Notes under the pieces: model-generated
The model's input: only the letters and a program-made list of their open reading frames with translations
Database searches by the model: none
What the model was told of the DNA's origin: nothing
Made by a program: the position numbers and the translations under genes
Part shown: positions 23,028 through 32,856 of the stretch, in pieces
Position numbering within the stretch: the first letter of the stretch is position 1
How the letters are laid out: each line of letters opens with the position of its first letter
Source: Lumbricus terrestris
Lineage: Eukaryota; Annelida; Clitellata; Crassiclitellata; Lumbricidae
DNA: 64,000 nucleotides
Direction: 5' to 3'
Assembly: GCA_949752735.1 (NCBI GenBank)
Contig: OX457038.1
Coordinates: forward strand, 17,631,081-17,695,080

Positions 23028-23250
23028 CCCGTATACCAGTTTAGATATACCAGTTTAGATATACTCGTTTAGATATACCAGTTTAGATATAACAGTTTAT
23101 ATAAACCAGCTATAGATATCCCAGTTTAAATATATAGGCCGTGGAATGCAGTTTAGATAGGTGCCTATATACCAGTTTAGATACAATTATACTAGTTCAG
23201 ATATATACCAGTTTAGATATATACCCGTTTAGATATACCAGTTTAGACTT
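23028..23250. repeat. Irregular minisatellite of about 16-20-bp units
   Basis: About ten or more degenerate copies of ataccagtttagat, some separated by diverged spacers. Noncoding. Confidence 0.75.
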
Positions 23251-23726
23251 TCGTCAGTGTTACTGAAAGTAGGCCTACAGAAGCACGCAGGAATCCGTCC
23301 CTCAAAATATAATTATAATTTTATCACAATGAAAATGACAATGACGCTTAGCTGTCGCAATTGGTAACAGCAGCTGCGACACACTAATCTATTCGATGTG
23401 CAAAGGTTAAGTTTAGGGTTCAGAAACGCCCCTAAGCCATGCACATATCAAAGAAAGAGTCATGATGGGAATTCCGTGGGGAGAGCGCTCCGGTCTAACA
23501 TGGCCAGCTAGGCCTATATATTGCCTATAGTGTCCAACCATAATTATTATGAATTGCTTGTTTTAGTGCAATGGTTTTTTTGTGCAATGGGTATAGCCTA
23601 TGACAAATGGCCAGAGGCAATGCAGATCATTTATTCGTACATATCGCCGACAAATACATTTGCATCAGGAGCTGATGACGACGATAGCATAGGTAGGTAG
23701 GCCTATTCCATCTAGCAGACAGTATC

Positions 23727-24019
23727 AATGGGCGGAGTTTATCAGGGGATAGGGGGCTAAGCCCCACCCCAAGAAGACGAGTCATTTTTAGCCGTGTAAA
23801 TGGTATCCTCTCTCGGGCTTAGCCCCCCACCCCCAAGAAGGCGCAGACTCAGGAATTTGTTCTGAAAATGGTTCTGTTCCACGAACGCGAAACTTACGAA
23901 TGAATAAAAAAGGTCATCAACTTTTTGGGGTCGAGAAAATATTTTTCGGCGCCGCTCGTTCTGGACTGAGCCTCAGTCCCAAAAATGTAACCCCTCCAAG
24001 AACGAAAACCAAACTCATG
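23727..24019. mobile_element. hAT-like MITE next to the 3' end of the 24049-24936 gene
   Basis: It begins AATGGGCGGAGTTTATCAGG and ends CCAAACTCATG. The 8-bp direct repeats acagtatc (23719-23726) and acagtgtc (24020-24027) match at 7 of 8 positions. Its internal sequence closely follows the copy at 26032-26267. The minus-strand gene would have this element in its 3' UTR or just beyond. Confidence 0.65.
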
Positions 24020-24048
24020 ACAGTGTCATAATAATACATCTAGATGAC

Positions 24049-24936
24049 CTAGAGACGAATGTCTTCATAGTCCGGGTCGTGAGACAAATTCTGTTGTAAG
24101 TTAGGGGACTTCCGTCGACTCAAAGTGTTGTAGATCTTTCGAAAACTGTTCGTCAATCGTTTTCCGGTGCCACCATCCGTTCGTTCCGTATCAGACTGTT
24201 TCCGCGCTGGCTCCCTGTTCGCAGTAGCACCACCACTCTCGTAGCCACCGCCACTAGACCTCGCCGCTTCCGGTCTGTCTGAACGCCGCTGCTCCCGTCC
24301 TGAACCGTTCGACGAGTAACCGGCGGCGACTGATCGAGGGAGATCGATGGCCGAGGCAGAGGACCGAGGCAGACGTTTGGACGAGAGGGAGTCCATGTCC
24401 CACCAGGTGGACGACGCCTGGGCGCCGAGGTCGGACTCCGTTTCGAGGGAGAAGCCTGACCGACAGTCGATGCCACTGTCGCTTCCGAGGACGCTGCCCT
24501 CCGCCGATGCACCACGGTCCACGCCTCCCATCTTACAGTCGGCAAAGCTGATGTCCGTTATCCGGTTGAGGTTCTGCTGCGGGGGAGCGAGGGTCGAGGT
24601 CCTCGATCGCCCCCCTCCGCTGGTGCCGGGCAAAAGAAGGAGACGTCCAAGCTTCTCTCGGATGTTGGCCGTCGATATGCGTCGCCTGGAGTAGGTTCTG
24701 TCGTCGGGAGGGATTCCACTGGGCACTGGCTCCCCGCCCCAGTGATTGTGCTGAGGGTCTTCGTCCTCGTCGTTCAAGTACTGAGAGAAGTCCTCTCCCT
24801 CGTAATCTCGATACACCACTCTACCAGAGGCGGAGGCCGTTGCCATGGCTCCGAGAGAGGAGTGGTCCGGGGTCTCGTCGAAGAAATCCATTGTGCAGCC
24901 ATCCTCCTCAAAATCATCGTCACACGACTCAGCCAT
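24049..24936 (-). CDS. Unrecognised 295-aa low-complexity, probably intracellular protein
   Basis: This is one uninterrupted frame from ATG (24936) to TAG. I do not recognise the family. The first 75 residues are acidic (DDDFEEDGCTMDFF, LNDEDEDPQ). The middle is Ser/Gly/Arg-rich with likely phosphosites (YSRRRIST, SSKRLPRSS). The end is basic and then acidic-Tyr (NSFRKIYNTLSRRKSP, DPDYEDIRL). No signal peptide, membrane segment or zinc motif is visible, so it is probably an intracellular, largely disordered adaptor-type protein (inference). The G+C content is clearly higher than in the flanks, and a TTTAAATAG TATA-like run lies about 35 bases 5' of the ATG. It could be an intronless gene or one large exon of a longer one. 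Confidence 0.6.
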   Translation of the reverse strand: MAESCDDDFEEDGCTMDFFDETPDHSSLGAMATASASGRVVYRDYEGEDFSQYLNDEDEDPQHNHWGGEPVPSGIPPDDRTYSRRRISTANIREKLGRLLLLPGTSGGGRSRTSTLAPPQQNLNRITDISFADCKMGGVDRGASAEGSVLGSDSGIDCRSGFSLETESDLGAQASSTWWDMDSLSSKRLPRSSASAIDLPRSVAAGYSSNGSGREQRRSDRPEAARSSGGGYESGGATANREPARKQSDTERTDGGTGKRLTNSFRKIYNTLSRRKSPNLQQNLSHDPDYEDIRL

Positions 24937-25027
24937 AATTAACTACAATTTAACCTACGATGACTATTTAAACGTTTGTACTTCAGAACTTAACCAATCG
25001 CAGGAGAATCAATTCTCGAGTAGTTGA

Positions 25028-26023
25028 ACCTCAGATTGAAACGAAGCAAATCCAAAGTAATCGTCAAACCTTTTGATGAATTTTTAAGCCTATGTCGTCA
25101 TAATTTAGTCTTGACTACATGTTATTGTACTAAAGCACGCACACGTTTGTATAATTATGTGGTCTATCCATATTCAACGAACTTCAAATGACAACGGTAG
25201 GCCTATGTTAGAACAGATTTCCACTTTATTCCAAGTGGTTTATTATTTTTCTGCTGACTGACTGACTACATTCCGAATAAATTTATACGAGGGAGAATTC
25301 TCCTAAAGTTTTCAGTAATATTAACCAAACACTGTGAACAAACAATGTTCACTGAACCGTAACGCTAAGTTTGAGGCTTAACCCAGGCAGCCCGACCGGC
25401 CTGCGATGCGTAGTATAGACGTAGGCTTCCCTGTGCATGATCGCACCGCCCGCTTGTTGGAAATAAGCAAGGGCGTCTATACATTGCACACCAACGACGT
25501 TTGGTCACGTTTTTACGTATACGTCTAATTGTGCTAGAAAGTCCCCACCCCCCCGTGGTGGTAGCCTAGGCTGAACAAGGTATTGCTCTATTCTGTGGCT
25601 TCATTATGCTGGGTCTGAATTGGGACACGAGACGGGTCATTGGTATTTGGTAGCCCATAATTCTCAAGCAGAATGTTTAAGATATCCACCGACTTGAAGG
25701 GAACAGGTTACACCTAAAGGCTTACAGCTGAAGATGGGCGTAAGTTTTAAGCTGCCAAGCATCCAAATGATAGGCGGGCATTTGATGAAGTACACTGATT
25801 CATAGTGGCCTATTGTGACATGGTCGTCTAAATCTGTAGGCCCTAGAGATCTTTAGCCTAATTGACCTGCAGATCGAAAAATTGTTGAGTGGGCTTCCTT
25901 GGAAAGAGAACTCTCAGAACTCGGTGTATTTACTGTAGACTTGTACGCAAGCATCTCTGTCACGAAGCAGCGTTTGAGGACCAATTTAAGCAGGAAATTA
26001 AACGACAAGTGACCTCGGGCTGT
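25028..26023. other. Upstream side of the 24049-24936 gene, no gene seen
   Basis: About 1 kb of noncoding DNA with mixed composition and TAGGCCTA near 25198. No repeats with clear ends were recognised. Confidence 0.45.
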
Positions 26024-26031
26024 CCGTTGGT

Positions 26032-26267
26032 CATGGACGGAGTTTATCAGGGGCTAGGGGGCTAAGCCCCCAAGAAGCCCCAGAGTCATGTTTTTTACAG
26101 TGTAAATGGTATTTTTTTCGGACTTAGCCCCCAAAAAACTTCCAACTAATGACTAAAAAAGTCATCAACATTTTTGGGGTCGAACGAAAAAATAGTCGGC
26201 GCCACGCGTTCTGGACCAAGTTTTTTAGCCCCCCTCCCCCCAAAACGGAAAACAAGATCCTCCCATG
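26032..26267. mobile_element. hAT-like MITE
   Basis: The ends CATGGACGGAG and CCTCCCATG are short imperfect inverted repeats. The flanks ccgttggt and cccttggt match at 7 of 8 positions (26024-26031, 26268-26275). It is a sister copy of 23727-24019. Confidence 0.65.
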
Positions 26268-26275
26268 CCCTTGGT

Positions 26276-26565
26276 TGGAAAGCAGGAAGAGCGATTTTCA
26301 CGTATGACGAATGACAACCCGCTTCGGTGCCCGACTGACTGTGCCTTCTCAGTGGCTGGTCTCATATGCTGGAATGGTCTTCCTCCTACCCTGCTGACTC
26401 AATTGACTCCTTCATATCAGGACTCAATACTTAAATTCATTTTCTAAGACCTACCCTGCTGTTAGTTGTAAGCTGTGTGAGGCGCCCTTGTGACGGTATA
26501 CGGATGTGCTACAGCACTATATAAATTGTCGTCACCACCACCACCACCACCACCACCACCTCAGG
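26276..26565 (+). mobile_element. LINE 3' end (CR1/L2-like C-terminus) with (CAC)n tail
   Basis: The + frame gives a reverse transcriptase ORF tail, FSVAGLICWNGLPPTLL, then LKFIF and stop. This echoes the FSVAGPKLWNSLP signature at the C-terminus of CR1/L2 elements. It is followed by a GCACTATATAAATTG tail segment and (CAC)n at about 26533-26560. It is 5'-truncated and no target duplication was found. Confidence 0.55.
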
Positions 26566-26771
26566 TCCATCTGCTATTTTCCACATGGGTGCTGCAGTCT
26601 AAGAGTTGATTCACTTGAATATCATCAATTCTGCTGAGGAAACACAATAACTACATTACAATTTTATGACCTATACGGTTGAAATCTTCACATCAGAGCC
26701 TTACAGTGGCCATGAAAAACATCAAATTTTTATTTATTTGTACAACATTTGCAGGGTTTTGAAAATAATAT

Positions 26772-28082
26772 TGTAGCGGACGACCAGGGCTGGGCAAATA
26801 CCACAAGGAACCGAACCCCAAACCCTAGTCGCTCAGGTGATGTCCGTCCGTGTAGTCCGGCGTCAACTGGAGATTGACGACTAGCCAGTCAGGCTTGAAA
26901 CACATTTATTCGACAATCAAAGAAGAAACTCGCACTGCAGTTCACAGTCAACTTCTATAGCGCCAGTGTTCGGAGCAAGTTCGGAGCAATGTTCGGAGCT
27001 ATTCGTGTAGCGCCACCGTCCCAACACCACTGCACCACTGTTCACAGCAATTCTCAATGCAGAACGCCGAATCGTCGTCGTGTAGATCACCGCTGCCTCG
27101 CCAGCGCACGCCGAAAGTCCGTGAAGCGGGTCGGGTTTCGAACCCGAGTCGGCGTCGTCGAAGACAGGAACTGAACCACTGCGCTCACCCGGTCGGAAGC
27201 GTAGGCAGGTCCGGCGTTGAATCCTGTTCGTCGCGGCACAGCGACGATCACCAGTCCTTCCGTCGTCTGTAGGCGTCGGATCCAGAAGAGCACGACCGCG
27301 GGTCAGGAATTGAACCCCAGTCGACAGCGTTGCACAGCAAAGACCACCAAACCTTTCGTCGACAGGCGTCGATCTCCAGCCGGACACGTCAGCAGCACAG
27401 GCGTCGAATTGCGATCGTCGGCGTTGCACAGCGGAGATCACCAGACCTTCCGTCACGGGTCGGGCTTCGAACCCAGGCGTCGTCGTTGCACAGCAAAGGT
27501 CACCAAACCTTTCGTCGACAGGCGCTGAATTTCGGCAGCGTCGTCAAATCGTCGTCGCGCTCTCCAAAGCGTTTTCCTTCGGACGATCACCCGCTGACTG
27601 TACTGCGATTCGATCCCGCAACAGCCGACCGACGCGTCTTTCCACTGTTCCACGGCGACTCGATGACTGCCTCTCTCGCTGACTGCACTGTTCGATGACT
27701 GTTGTTCGATGACCGTTTCCCTCGATGACTGCTCTCGATCGATGACTGCACTCGATGACTTCTCTATCGATGACTGCCGTGCCTACGCGCGCACTCGTAT
27801 TTGTGTGTCACGAGGCCACGCCCACCAGTTGAGGTAGACGGCAATTCGGGTAGACGTTAAGCCACGCCCACCAATTGAGGTAGGCGCCAATTCGGGTAGA
27901 CGGCAATTCGGGTAGACGTTAGGCCACGCCCACCAATTGAGGTAGGCGCCAGTTCGGGTAGACGGAAATTCGGGTAGACGTTAGGCCACGCCCACCAATT
28001 GAGGTAGACGGCAATACTTAGGCGTACACGAAGACAGACATTCAATAAAAATAAACGAACCCCATGAACCCGATTTCCAACA
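26772..28082 (-). repeat. 3' LTR
   Basis: 1311 bp, near-identical to 31153-32409. It holds extra copies of a roughly 50-bp unit (gccacgcccaccaattgagg with ggtagacg) near 27815-28010, which explain its greater length. Open frames within it have twins in the other LTR and are not genes. Confidence 0.9.
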
Positions 28083-28659
28083 CGCCTCCCCCACAAGCAA
28101 TCCAAGGCCCCACTTGGAGTAAGCACTAAGCATCCCCACAATGTACATGAACAGTGCTACCTACGTCTATACAATCGGGTTAGATCGTTTCTAAACATGA
28201 AATTAAAATAATGCGGCTTTTCATCGCCTGATTTATCCGATACATTTTTCTCAGGCAAATCCTTCGCGAAAACAGCAAATCGGTTATTTATTTAAAAACA
28301 TGACAAAATCTTGCCAAATCTCAATCGGGTGCGGAGTGCTTTTTTACGCACAACCCCCGTTTCTGTTTTTCTTTCACTTCCCGGGTGCGAAGTGCTTTTT
28401 ACGCACCACCGCCGTTTCATTTTTCTCTCGGGTGCGATGTGCCTTCTCGGTCACAACCCCTCTCTCTGTTTTTCTCGTTTTTCATGTCTCTGCCTGTTTT
28501 TTTTCTCTTTTTTTCAGGCTTATTTCTCTCTTTTTTTTATTTCGGGTACGGTGTGAACTGTTGGTCACACCCCCTTCTTTCTCTTTTTTTCTCTTTTTTT
28601 TAAACGACATATACAATTAATTACAAGCAATTACAGAAAAACAAAAGCCACACACGGCT
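28083..28659. other. Noncoding end of the LTR element interior
   Basis: Between the gag-protease stop and the 3' LTR. On the + strand it contains several degenerate copies of cgggtgcgaagtgctttt separated by pyrimidine runs (28320-28600). No coding sense was found. Confidence 0.6.
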
Positions 28660-30975
28660 TTACAATTGAATCAAATAATAAAAACATGGGTCAGGCACGA
28701 CCCAACAAACGAGCTTCCTTTCAGCCGCTCCGTCTTCCAAGTTCGGCCGACCCAAATCCGACCAAGAGCCTCCAGGGTCGAAAGGCAAAAGTCCATAGTT
28801 AAAAAACCACGTGTACCTAGCAAAACCGGACTCACTCGCAGGTCCACGACTCATCGCATATACATGGTACAATTTAATCGCGCTACAACACACAGTGCGA
28901 AACGAGACTCTCAGACAGACATCAGTTCTGGAAAAAGGACTGAAATCATTCCGGGTCGGACCAGAGCAAAACTGCAAAGACCCATTATTCTCCACATTTG
29001 CAGAACATTTACTCATCGCAGGTTCCACAACTCCAGTCACTTTTGGACGCGACCCTCCGGTCACTTTTTCGGTCGACCCTCCGGTCACTTTTTCGAATCG
29101 CGCAGGTCGCACCCGCAAGCCATGCGCCCTCAAGGATTTCCCGATATTTACAGAGCGCAGGTCAGGAATTGAATCAGCAGTTAGCATAGCAGGCTGTTCA
29201 TTCAAATTCACCACAGGAATGCACATTTTATCAGCATCATCATTCAACACAACTCTAGCAACATGCAGTCCAGGTTGAATTTCCTTAGACTCTGTCATCC
29301 ATGCTTCAGCTGTGGTCATCAAATCACGATATTGCGTCTTACAAGGAATATCATACTGCGAACGAGGAAGAACAGTTGTCCCCTCTGCAACAATAACCCT
29401 GCGACACCAAAGCGAACCATTGCCCTTAACCAAAGGAATGCGGCGTCGACCCACAAAGAGTGCACCCTGACCAAAACCAAGTCGACAGCGGTGTTGTCTC
29501 AACCAATCCATTCCCAGCATTGGTTCACCAATCTGGTCAGAGACGAGGAAATTAGTCTCAATGGAAAAACCTCTAGAAATCTTAATTGGGACGTCAACTT
29601 GACCCAAAACCCTTATCTGCGTTCCGTTAGCAGCCAAGAGAATGCGATTACTAGACTGGAGCAACAACCCATCAACATCAGACGAGGGAACCAGGCTTAC
29701 CTCCGACCCAGTGTCCACTAGGAACGTTCTTTGCCGTCCGTTGATCACTCCATGGATGTAGATCGCGTTGTTCGTCACAACCGTTGCTTTGTCTCTCGTT
29801 GTATGGTTGGTGACGGTCTCTTCGTTCCGCTCGGTCGTCGGCTGACCCGAGTCGCGTGCGTCGTCGTTCCGACGGTCTGGAAACTGTCGGCGTTGTCGGC
29901 ACTGGCGTGCGTAGTGCCCTGGGGACCCACATTTATAGCAGGTCGACCCACGTCCCGGATTCCACGAAGCGTTACCTTGAGGAGGAATGGTCGGCGGAAC
30001 CATCGGCGCGGAGTTGAAGTTCGTCCTGTTCGAGCTTCGGAGTTCCTCCAGCTGTCGGCAGATTCTTTCTTCCATGTCCTGCTGCCACTTGCGCTGTGCA
30101 GTGAAGAAGCTGTCCAGCTGAGACTGAAGCTGACCTCCGGCGTCGCCCTCCTGAGTTCCTCTTACTCGATTCGCAGGTCTGCGACGATCCTCCAGATCTG
30201 CAGTCTGCTGATACGCCGCCAAGCGTAGAGCTGTTCGGTACGCCTCGTCAATCGTCTTCGGTTCCCGTTCTCTCACCTTCAGAGACAGTTCCCGGTCACG
30301 GATGGCTTCAAGGAAGGCGTCCTTCGCAACGATCTCGGTCGTCTCGTTCGACGGCACCGGATAAGCAAGGACGACGAGTCTCCGGATGTCGTGCAACAAA
30401 TCTCCCAGACTTTCATCCGCCCTCTGTCGACGATAGTAGAGTTGTGCACGAAAAGTCTCAGCCTGACCTTCCGCGCCGTACCGTTGACGTAGTCTCTCGA
30501 CCAACTGTTCATACGTCACCTCCGTTCGCGCTCCAAAATCCCACAACAGCTGCGTTGCTGCCTTTTCCAAGGACAAACGGAGGAAGTCGACTTTGTCGAT
30601 TGCCGTCCATCTATTGTGGCGTGCACAGACGTCGAATTGTGCCAAGAACGATTCGAGTGACCCAGTCCCATCGAATTTTCCTGGTTTTATGGTCATCTTC
30701 CGTTCACCGACCAAGCGACCGACGTTGTCCAAGACGTTTGTCTCCAAAGCGCTGACCCTGTCCAAGACTTTCGATTCCACGGCGGTCGAGTCTCTCTCAG
30801 GAATCAGCAGACTTCTACGATCCTTTTTCGGCAGGTCATCGAAGTCGATCCTCTCCATGAAAAGGCTGGACTCGACCTCAAAGTCGACCAAGAGGTCCGT
30901 CCTTCGTCCGGCTGCTGGCGTCGAAGTCATCGGGCGGTCAACAGCGTTCCGGTCCATCTCTGCAGTGTTCCACAT
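28660..30975 (-). CDS. Gag-protease polyprotein of the LTR element
   Basis: A 771-aa open frame. Residues about 90-255 form a retrotransposon Gag capsid-like region (VTYEQLVERLRQRY, ADESLGDLLHDIRRL). A CCHC zinc knuckle (CYKCGSPGHYARQC) lies near 345-360. An aspartic protease follows at about 415-500, with the catalytic FLVDTGSEVSLVP and the later GMDWLRQH. The last roughly 170 residues contain a short VTGG repeat and no Pol motif. In complete Gypsy elements reverse transcriptase would follow here, so a deletion removed it while leaving an open frame. The element would need enzymes from a relative to move (inference). Confidence 0.85.
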   Translation of the reverse strand: MWNTAEMDRNAVDRPMTSTPAAGRRTDLLVDFEVESSLFMERIDFDDLPKKDRRSLLIPERDSTAVESKVLDRVSALETNVLDNVGRLVGERKMTIKPGKFDGTGSLESFLAQFDVCARHNRWTAIDKVDFLRLSLEKAATQLLWDFGARTEVTYEQLVERLRQRYGAEGQAETFRAQLYYRRQRADESLGDLLHDIRRLVVLAYPVPSNETTEIVAKDAFLEAIRDRELSLKVREREPKTIDEAYRTALRLAAYQQTADLEDRRRPANRVRGTQEGDAGGQLQSQLDSFFTAQRKWQQDMEERICRQLEELRSSNRTNFNSAPMVPPTIPPQGNASWNPGRGSTCYKCGSPGHYARQCRQRRQFPDRRNDDARDSGQPTTERNEETVTNHTTRDKATVVTNNAIYIHGVINGRQRTFLVDTGSEVSLVPSSDVDGLLLQSSNRILLAANGTQIRVLGQVDVPIKISRGFSIETNFLVSDQIGEPMLGMDWLRQHRCRLGFGQGALFVGRRRIPLVKGNGSLWCRRVIVAEGTTVLPRSQYDIPCKTQYRDLMTTAEAWMTESKEIQPGLHVARVVLNDDADKMCIPVVNLNEQPAMLTADSIPDLRSVNIGKSLRAHGLRVRPARFEKVTGGSTEKVTGGSRPKVTGVVEPAMSKCSANVENNGSLQFCSGPTRNDFSPFSRTDVCLRVSFRTVCCSAIKLYHVYAMSRGPASESGFARYTWFFNYGLLPFDPGGSWSDLGRPNLEDGAAERKLVCWVVPDPCFYYLIQL

Positions 30976-31152
30976 TGTTGCTGAATGCGTCGAAGTTCAA
31001 CGAGTTCTTCTTTCGCTCCACTGGCTGAGTCCAAATTTCCAAGAAGTCCAGCGAGTTCTTCTTCCACCCCACTGGCTGAGTCCAGTTTGTAGCTGGGACC
31101 AGCTTTGTAGACGTCCGACAAAATTTGATCACTCCACTTCTCGGTACCAGTT

Positions 31153-32409
31153 TGTAGCGGACGACCAGGGCTGGGCAAATACCACCAGGAACCGAACCCC
31201 AAACCCTAGTCGCTCAGGTGATGTCCGTCCATGTAGTCCGGCGTCAACTGGAGATTGACGACTAGCCAGTCAGGCTTGAAACACATTTATTCGACAATCA
31301 AAGAAGAAACTCGCACTGCAGTTCACAGTCAACTTCTATAGCGCCAGTGTTCGGAGCAAGTTCGGAGCAATGTTCGGAGCTATTCGTGTAGCGCCACCGT
31401 CCCAACACCACTGCACCACTGTTCACAGCAATTCTCAATGCAGAACGCCGAATCGTCGTCGTGTAGATCACCGCTGCCTCGCCAGCGCACGCCGAAAGTC
31501 CGTGAAGCGGGTCGGGTTTCGAACCCGAGTCGGCGTCGTCGAAGACAGGAACTGAACCACTGCGCTCACCCGGTCGGAAGCGTAGGCAGGTCCGGCGTTG
31601 AATCCTGTTCGTCGCGGCACAGCGACGATCACCAGTCCTTCCGTCGTCTGTAGGCGTCGGATCCAGAAGAGCACGACCGCGGGTCAGGAATTGAACCCCA
31701 GTCGACAGCGTTGCACAGCAAAGACCACCAAACCTTTCGTCGACAGGCGTCGATCTCCAGCCGGACACGTCAGCAGCACAGGCGTCGAATTGCGATCGTC
31801 GGCGTTGCACAGCGGAGATCACCAGACCTTCCGTCACGGGTCGGGCTTCGAACCCAGGCGTCGTCGTTGCACAGCAAAGGTCACCAAACCTTTCGTCGAC
31901 AGGCGCTGAATTTCGGCAGCGTCGTCAAATCGTCGTCGCGCTCTCCAAAGCGTTTTCCTTCAGACGATCACCTGCTGACTGTACTGCGATTCGATCCCGC
32001 AACAGCCGACCGACGCGTCTTTCCACTGTTCCACGGCGACTCGATGACTGCCTCTCTCGCTGACTGCACTGTTCAATGACTGTTGTTCGATGACCGTTTC
32101 CCTCGATGACTGATCTCGATCGATGACTGCACTCGATGACTGCTCTATCGATGACTGCCGTGCCTACGCGCGCACTCGTATTTGTGTGTCACGAGGCCAC
32201 GCCCACCAGTTGAACTGTTGAGGTAGACGGCAATTCGGGTAGACGTTAAGCCACGCCCACTAATTAAGGTAGGCGCCGATTCGGGTAGACGGCAATTGAG
32301 GTAGACGTTAAGCCACGCCCACCAGTTGAGGTAGACGGCAATACTTAGGCGTACACGAGGACAGACATTCAATAAAAATAAACGAACCCCATGAACCCGA
32401 TTTCCAACA
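31153..32409 (-). repeat. 5' LTR
   Basis: 1257 bp, the transcription-start side of the minus-strand element. It lies directly against the tandem repeats downstream of the C19orf44-like gene, in the same transcriptional orientation. Confidence 0.9.
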
Positions 32410-32677
32410 ATATACACAGATTATTGCAATGAAACCCTGTTTAAAACTATTCAACCAGCAACTCAAATTTAAACTGAAATTTCATTTATTTATACTGAAA
32501 ATAATATACACAGATAATTGCAATGAAACCCTGTTTAAAACTTAAACCAACAACTCAAATTCAAACTGAAATTTCATTTATTTATACTGAAAATAATATA
32601 CACAGATAATTGCAATGAAACCCTGTTTAAAAGTTCTATTCAACCAACTCAAATTCAAACTGAAATTTCATTTCAGA
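32410..32677. repeat. Three tandem copies of a roughly 94-bp unit, split by the LTR element
   Basis: The units share atatacacagataattgcaa and gaaatttcatttatttatac. The left flank of the LTR element (ttttgaaaataatat, to 26771) resembles the end of another unit, so the retrotransposon inserted inside the array. On the minus strand the units carry AATAAA, a possible poly(A) signal for the neighbouring gene. Confidence 0.7.
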
Positions 32678-32856
32678 CTATAACATTTGATTCACATATT
32701 AATTCATACAGTAACAAGTTCTTCAGAGTCAGCGAATTTCGGCAACAGAAGGGGCTGATATTCACACATGGAATTATGTCAATTTGAGCCAAAGGGTTGC
32801 ATCTACCAAACGTTTTTCAGACATGGTGGCTGAAATGTAAACTGACGAGAGAGTTC

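Larger units (their letters stand above)
26772..32409 (-). mobile_element. LTR retrotransposon (Ty3/Gypsy-like), gag-protease only
   Basis: Two LTRs flank a 3070-bp interior. The element reads on the minus strand: 5' LTR 31153-32409 (1257 bp), 3' LTR 26772-28082 (1311 bp). The LTRs start TGTTGGAAAT and end CGCTACA, and a 4-bp ATAT target duplication lies at 26768-26771 and 32410-32413. A purine tract (GTGGGGGAGG) directly precedes the 3' LTR. The presumed primer-binding site starts AACTGGTACCGAGAAG just inside the 5' LTR, but I cannot name the tRNA. The interior has no reverse transcriptase, RNase H or integrase. By eye the LTRs differ at only about eight substitutions plus a roughly 54-bp repeat-number change, so the insertion is young. 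Confidence 0.9.

Noticed and set aside
24153..24694. Frames of 115-130 aa overlapping the 295-aa gene
   Set aside because: Shadows in other frames of a G+C-rich coding region; shorter and compositionally odd.
26917..27698. Several overlapping frames of 60-180 aa on both strands
   Set aside because: Each has a near-identical twin at 31298-32079; both sets lie inside the LTRs and reflect their repeated ctttcgtcgac-type motifs, not genes.
28666..30755. + strand frames up to 221 aa
   Set aside because: Antisense shadows of the gag-protease frame.
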